Below are positions 22,928-23,132 of a stretch of 23,132 nucleotides of DNA, in pieces; the stretch's first letter is position 1, and every line of letters starts with the position of its first letter. Below the pieces are notes generated by a model. It worked only from the letters and a program-made list of their open reading frames with translations, had not been told where the DNA came from and ran no database searches. The stretch spans positions 1 to 23,132 of the forward strand of contig JBAYAO010000013.1 of the NCBI GenBank assembly GCA_041669745.1, in the 5' to 3' direction. The translations under genes and the position numbers were made by a program. Source of the DNA: JBAZDV01 sp041669745. GTDB lineage: Archaea; Thermoplasmatota; Thermoplasmata; Methanomassiliicoccales; Methanomethylophilaceae.

Positions 22928-23132
22928 ATGGCTAAAGAGTTCAAACTTCCCTCTTCCCTTAGCGTTTTCGGTAACGAGGATATCGCGTACGACTTTCTTT
23001 CCAGGATCTGGGGGAAGAAGGGTGTTTTCACCTGTACCATCGGCAATACCATGACCTCCACTATCCCAGGGGTCTCAGAGGCCGGCGATACTCCCGAACT
23101 CACTTTGTTCACACCTGCCGCCGATGCGGAAA
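22928..23132 (+). CDS. cobT: Archaeal CobT-type phosphoribosyltransferase, 3' end cut by window
   Basis: The first 68 codons of a gene that runs off the window. The TCTIGNTMTSTIPGVSEAGDTPELTLFTPAADAE stretch, read as segments IGNT, IPGVS, AG-TPELT and TPAADAE, matches the archaeal nicotinate-nucleotide:lower-ligand phosphoribosyltransferase family (TIGR00303-like CobT). CobT activates the lower-ligand base for cobamide assembly. The start at 22928 follows a TATA-like box at leaderless spacing. Its position next to cobQ and the diamide synthase extends the tetrapyrrole character of this end. The gene on the minus strand over the same bases is a shadow frame. Confidence 0.8.
   Translation, partial: MAKEFKLPSSLSVFGNEDIAYDFLSRIWGKKGVFTCTIGNTMTSTIPGVSEAGDTPELTLFTPAADAE

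Noticed and set aside
1..23132. tRNA or rRNA genes, CRISPR arrays, insertion sequences, phage genes
   Set aside because: No T-loop-like tRNA signature, regularly spaced repeats, transposase or integrase motifs were seen by eye on either strand; a dedicated tRNA search was not possible here.

Overview
The window reads as archaeal chromosome, most likely from a methanogen of the Methanomassiliicoccales/Thermoplasmata type. This taxonomic call is inference: no rRNA or mcr gene is present. The support is as follows. Genes at the head of transcription units have A/T-rich TATA-like boxes about 26-29 nt upstream of their start codons (leaderless or nearly so), while genes inside operons have Shine-Dalgarno motifs or 4-nt ATGA overlaps. 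The gene set is also archaeal: an archaeal CobT-type protein, a COG2522-like HTH regulator, a cobyrinate/Ni-sirohydrochlorin diamide synthase and nitrogenase-like proteins with NifH-type and NifD/NifK-type features.

Layout: (1) 1-3936: 3' part of a YbaK-type Cys-tRNA deacylase, a small AhpD-like protein, a membrane-anchored extracellular protein of unknown function (minus strand) and an M18 aminopeptidase. Two gene-poor stretches (886-1315 and 3937-4380) hold no convincing intact gene. (2) 4381-10838: a histidine biosynthesis cluster hisG-hisC-hisH-hisA, then a four-cysteine HTH regulator with its own promoter, then hisB-hisF-hisIE and a PHP-domain phosphoesterase translationally coupled to hisIE. 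hisD and a classical histidinol-phosphatase are absent from the window, and the PHP protein is a good candidate for the latter. The hisA 3' end looks frameshifted. (3) 10881-15300: MTA phosphorylase, a stand-alone glycine-cleavage H protein (minus), hypF and a diverged phosphoglycerate-mutase-like metalloenzyme coupled to hypF. (4) 15304-23132: a tetrapyrrole locus. On the minus strand lie a CobQ with a fused cysteine-rich N-terminal domain and a coupled truncated CobQ paralog that lacks the glutaminase half. Divergent from them on the plus strand lie a 715-residue fusion of a NifH-like ATPase to a NifD-like subunit, a separate NifK-like subunit, a CbiA/CfbB-type a,c-diamide synthase and the start of an archaeal CobT.

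The fourth region is the most interesting. The reductase/ATPase half keeps both NifH cluster cysteines. The NifD-like half keeps three P-cluster-type cysteines but has Ser where nitrogenase has the FeMo-cofactor Cys. A distinct second component-1 subunit follows. The system is therefore nitrogenase-like but not nitrogenase. Because it appears co-transcribed with a tetrapyrrole diamide synthase and sits beside cobQ and cobT, the substrate is probably a tetrapyrrole: Ni-sirohydrochlorin a,c-diamide in F430 synthesis, or a corrinoid. The H-D fusion and the apparent D/K heteromer differ from the CfbC plus CfbD-homodimer arrangement described for F430 synthesis.
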